7,115 nt of DNA from an uncultured Burkholderiales bacterium. Its GTDB lineage: Bacteria > Pseudomonadota > Gammaproteobacteria > Burkholderiales > Burkholderiaceae_D. Below are positions 6,848 through 7,115 of the stretch, piece after piece. The notes beneath the pieces were generated by a model. That model saw nothing but the letters and a program-made list of their open reading frames with translations, made no database searches and had not been told where the DNA came from. The translations under genes and the position numbers were made by a program. The stretch's first letter is position 1. Each line of letters begins with the position of its first letter. Location of the stretch: NCBI GenBank assembly GCA_903904635.1, contig CAIVDH010000182.1, positions 1 through 7,115 on the forward strand, read 5' to 3'.

Positions 6848-6853
6848 AAGAAA

Positions 6854-7090
6854 ATGATGATTTCAAAAAAAAATACCGCCGCACTTGCTTTGGCAGTGCT
6901 GATTTGCCTGCCTGTGAGTTCCTTTGCCGTTGAGGCTTTCTCTGACAATAATGAAACTACTGGTTACGTAGGCTTGCAATGGTTTACTGAGGAAACCGCT
7001 TGGTTGCGTCCCAATATAGTCGCGGGTGTTCGTCATACGAAGACTGCTGCTGCCGACGCTAGAAGACGAGACCAAGGTGACGACTACTGA
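6854..7090 (+). CDS. Small secreted protein of unknown function, possibly the frameshifted front of a longer one
   Basis: The frame encodes 78 residues. The N-terminus is a clear signal peptide: MMISKKN, hydrophobic core about 9-22, then a likely cleavage after SSFA (25) or VEA (28). The mature part starts FSDNNETTGYVGLQWF and continues LRPNIVAGVRHTKT (51-64), alternating in the way of beta-strands in outer-membrane barrel proteins. From about residue 65 it turns into low-complexity sequence (AAADARRRDQGDDY) and stops at TGA 7088-7090. A frame one base over reads LEDETKVTTTDDG from 7059 to 7097, so an indel near 7045-7060 is possible; the window ends before this can be settled. The ribosome binding site is good and the promoter region has an FNR-like box. 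I recognise no named family. Confidence 0.6.
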   Translation: MMISKKNTAALALAVLICLPVSSFAVEAFSDNNETTGYVGLQWFTEETAWLRPNIVAGVRHTKTAAADARRRDQGDDY

Positions 7091-7115
7091 TGATGGATGA
7101 GACGATGATGAGCCA

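Larger units (their letters stand above)
6351..6853. other. Gene-free, mostly AT-rich intergenic stretch of about 500 bp
   Basis: No reading frame of convincing coding quality is seen on either strand. The left part holds a perfect 22-bp hairpin. The right part (about 6760-6853) holds the FNR-like box, AT-rich promoter candidates and the ribosome binding site of the next gene. Between about 6490 and 6755 I see no tRNA, rRNA or strong structured element; only a weak 9-bp inverted match links 6631-6639 with 6730-6738. From about 6540 to the next start it is clearly richer in A+T than the genes around it. Confidence 0.7.

Noticed and set aside
1..7115. CRISPR arrays, tRNA or rRNA genes, transposases, toxin-antitoxin or defence genes
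   Set aside because: Looked for on both strands; no repeat-spacer pattern, no tRNA-like cloverleaf and no such protein motifs were seen.

Overview
The window looks like a chromosomal segment of a betaproteobacterium of the order Burkholderiales, most likely Oxalobacteraceae (a Herminiimonas- or Undibacterium-like organism). This rests on three things: the style of the OdhB, Lpd and helicase proteins (for example the [14 protein letters not shown] stretch in Lpd); the order odhB - lpd - zapE, which is usual in that order; and a moderate GC content. The taxonomic call is from memory of these families, not from a search. All recognisable genes lie on the + strand.

Layout. 1-345 is the C-terminal catalytic end of the 2-oxoglutarate dehydrogenase E2 subunit (odhB/sucB), cut by the window edge. 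346-443 is a short spacer with a 10-bp inverted repeat. 444-1871 is dihydrolipoamide dehydrogenase (lpdA/odhL), the E3 subunit. 1928-2380 encodes a small lipoprotein of unknown function with a glycine-rich tail. 2409-3506 is zapE, a cell-division AAA-type ATPase. About 3545-4021 encodes a small exported protein of unknown function. 4018-4221 encodes a DUF465/YdcH-type coiled-coil protein. 4278-6350 is a YoaA/DinG-family iron-sulfur DNA helicase. 6351-6853 is a roughly 500-bp, mostly AT-rich stretch without a gene. It holds a perfect 22-bp hairpin of REP-like appearance and, further on, a perfect FNR-type box. 6854-7090 is the start of a small secreted protein, probably the broken or misread front of a longer one at the window edge.

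How the genes fit together. odhB and lpdA make two parts of the 2-oxoglutarate dehydrogenase complex of the TCA cycle. The genes behind them form a tight, same-strand run. Two ATGA-type junctions (zapE to the exported protein frame, and the exported protein to DUF465) suggest translational coupling. yoaA may have its own promoter, because a TAAAAT element lies inside a small dyad just upstream.

Most of the window is ordinary housekeeping DNA. I saw no convincing novel multi-gene system. The part most worth a second look is the right-hand end: an FNR/Anr-like operator at a sensible promoter distance from a small exported protein, in an AT-rich region behind a large hairpin.
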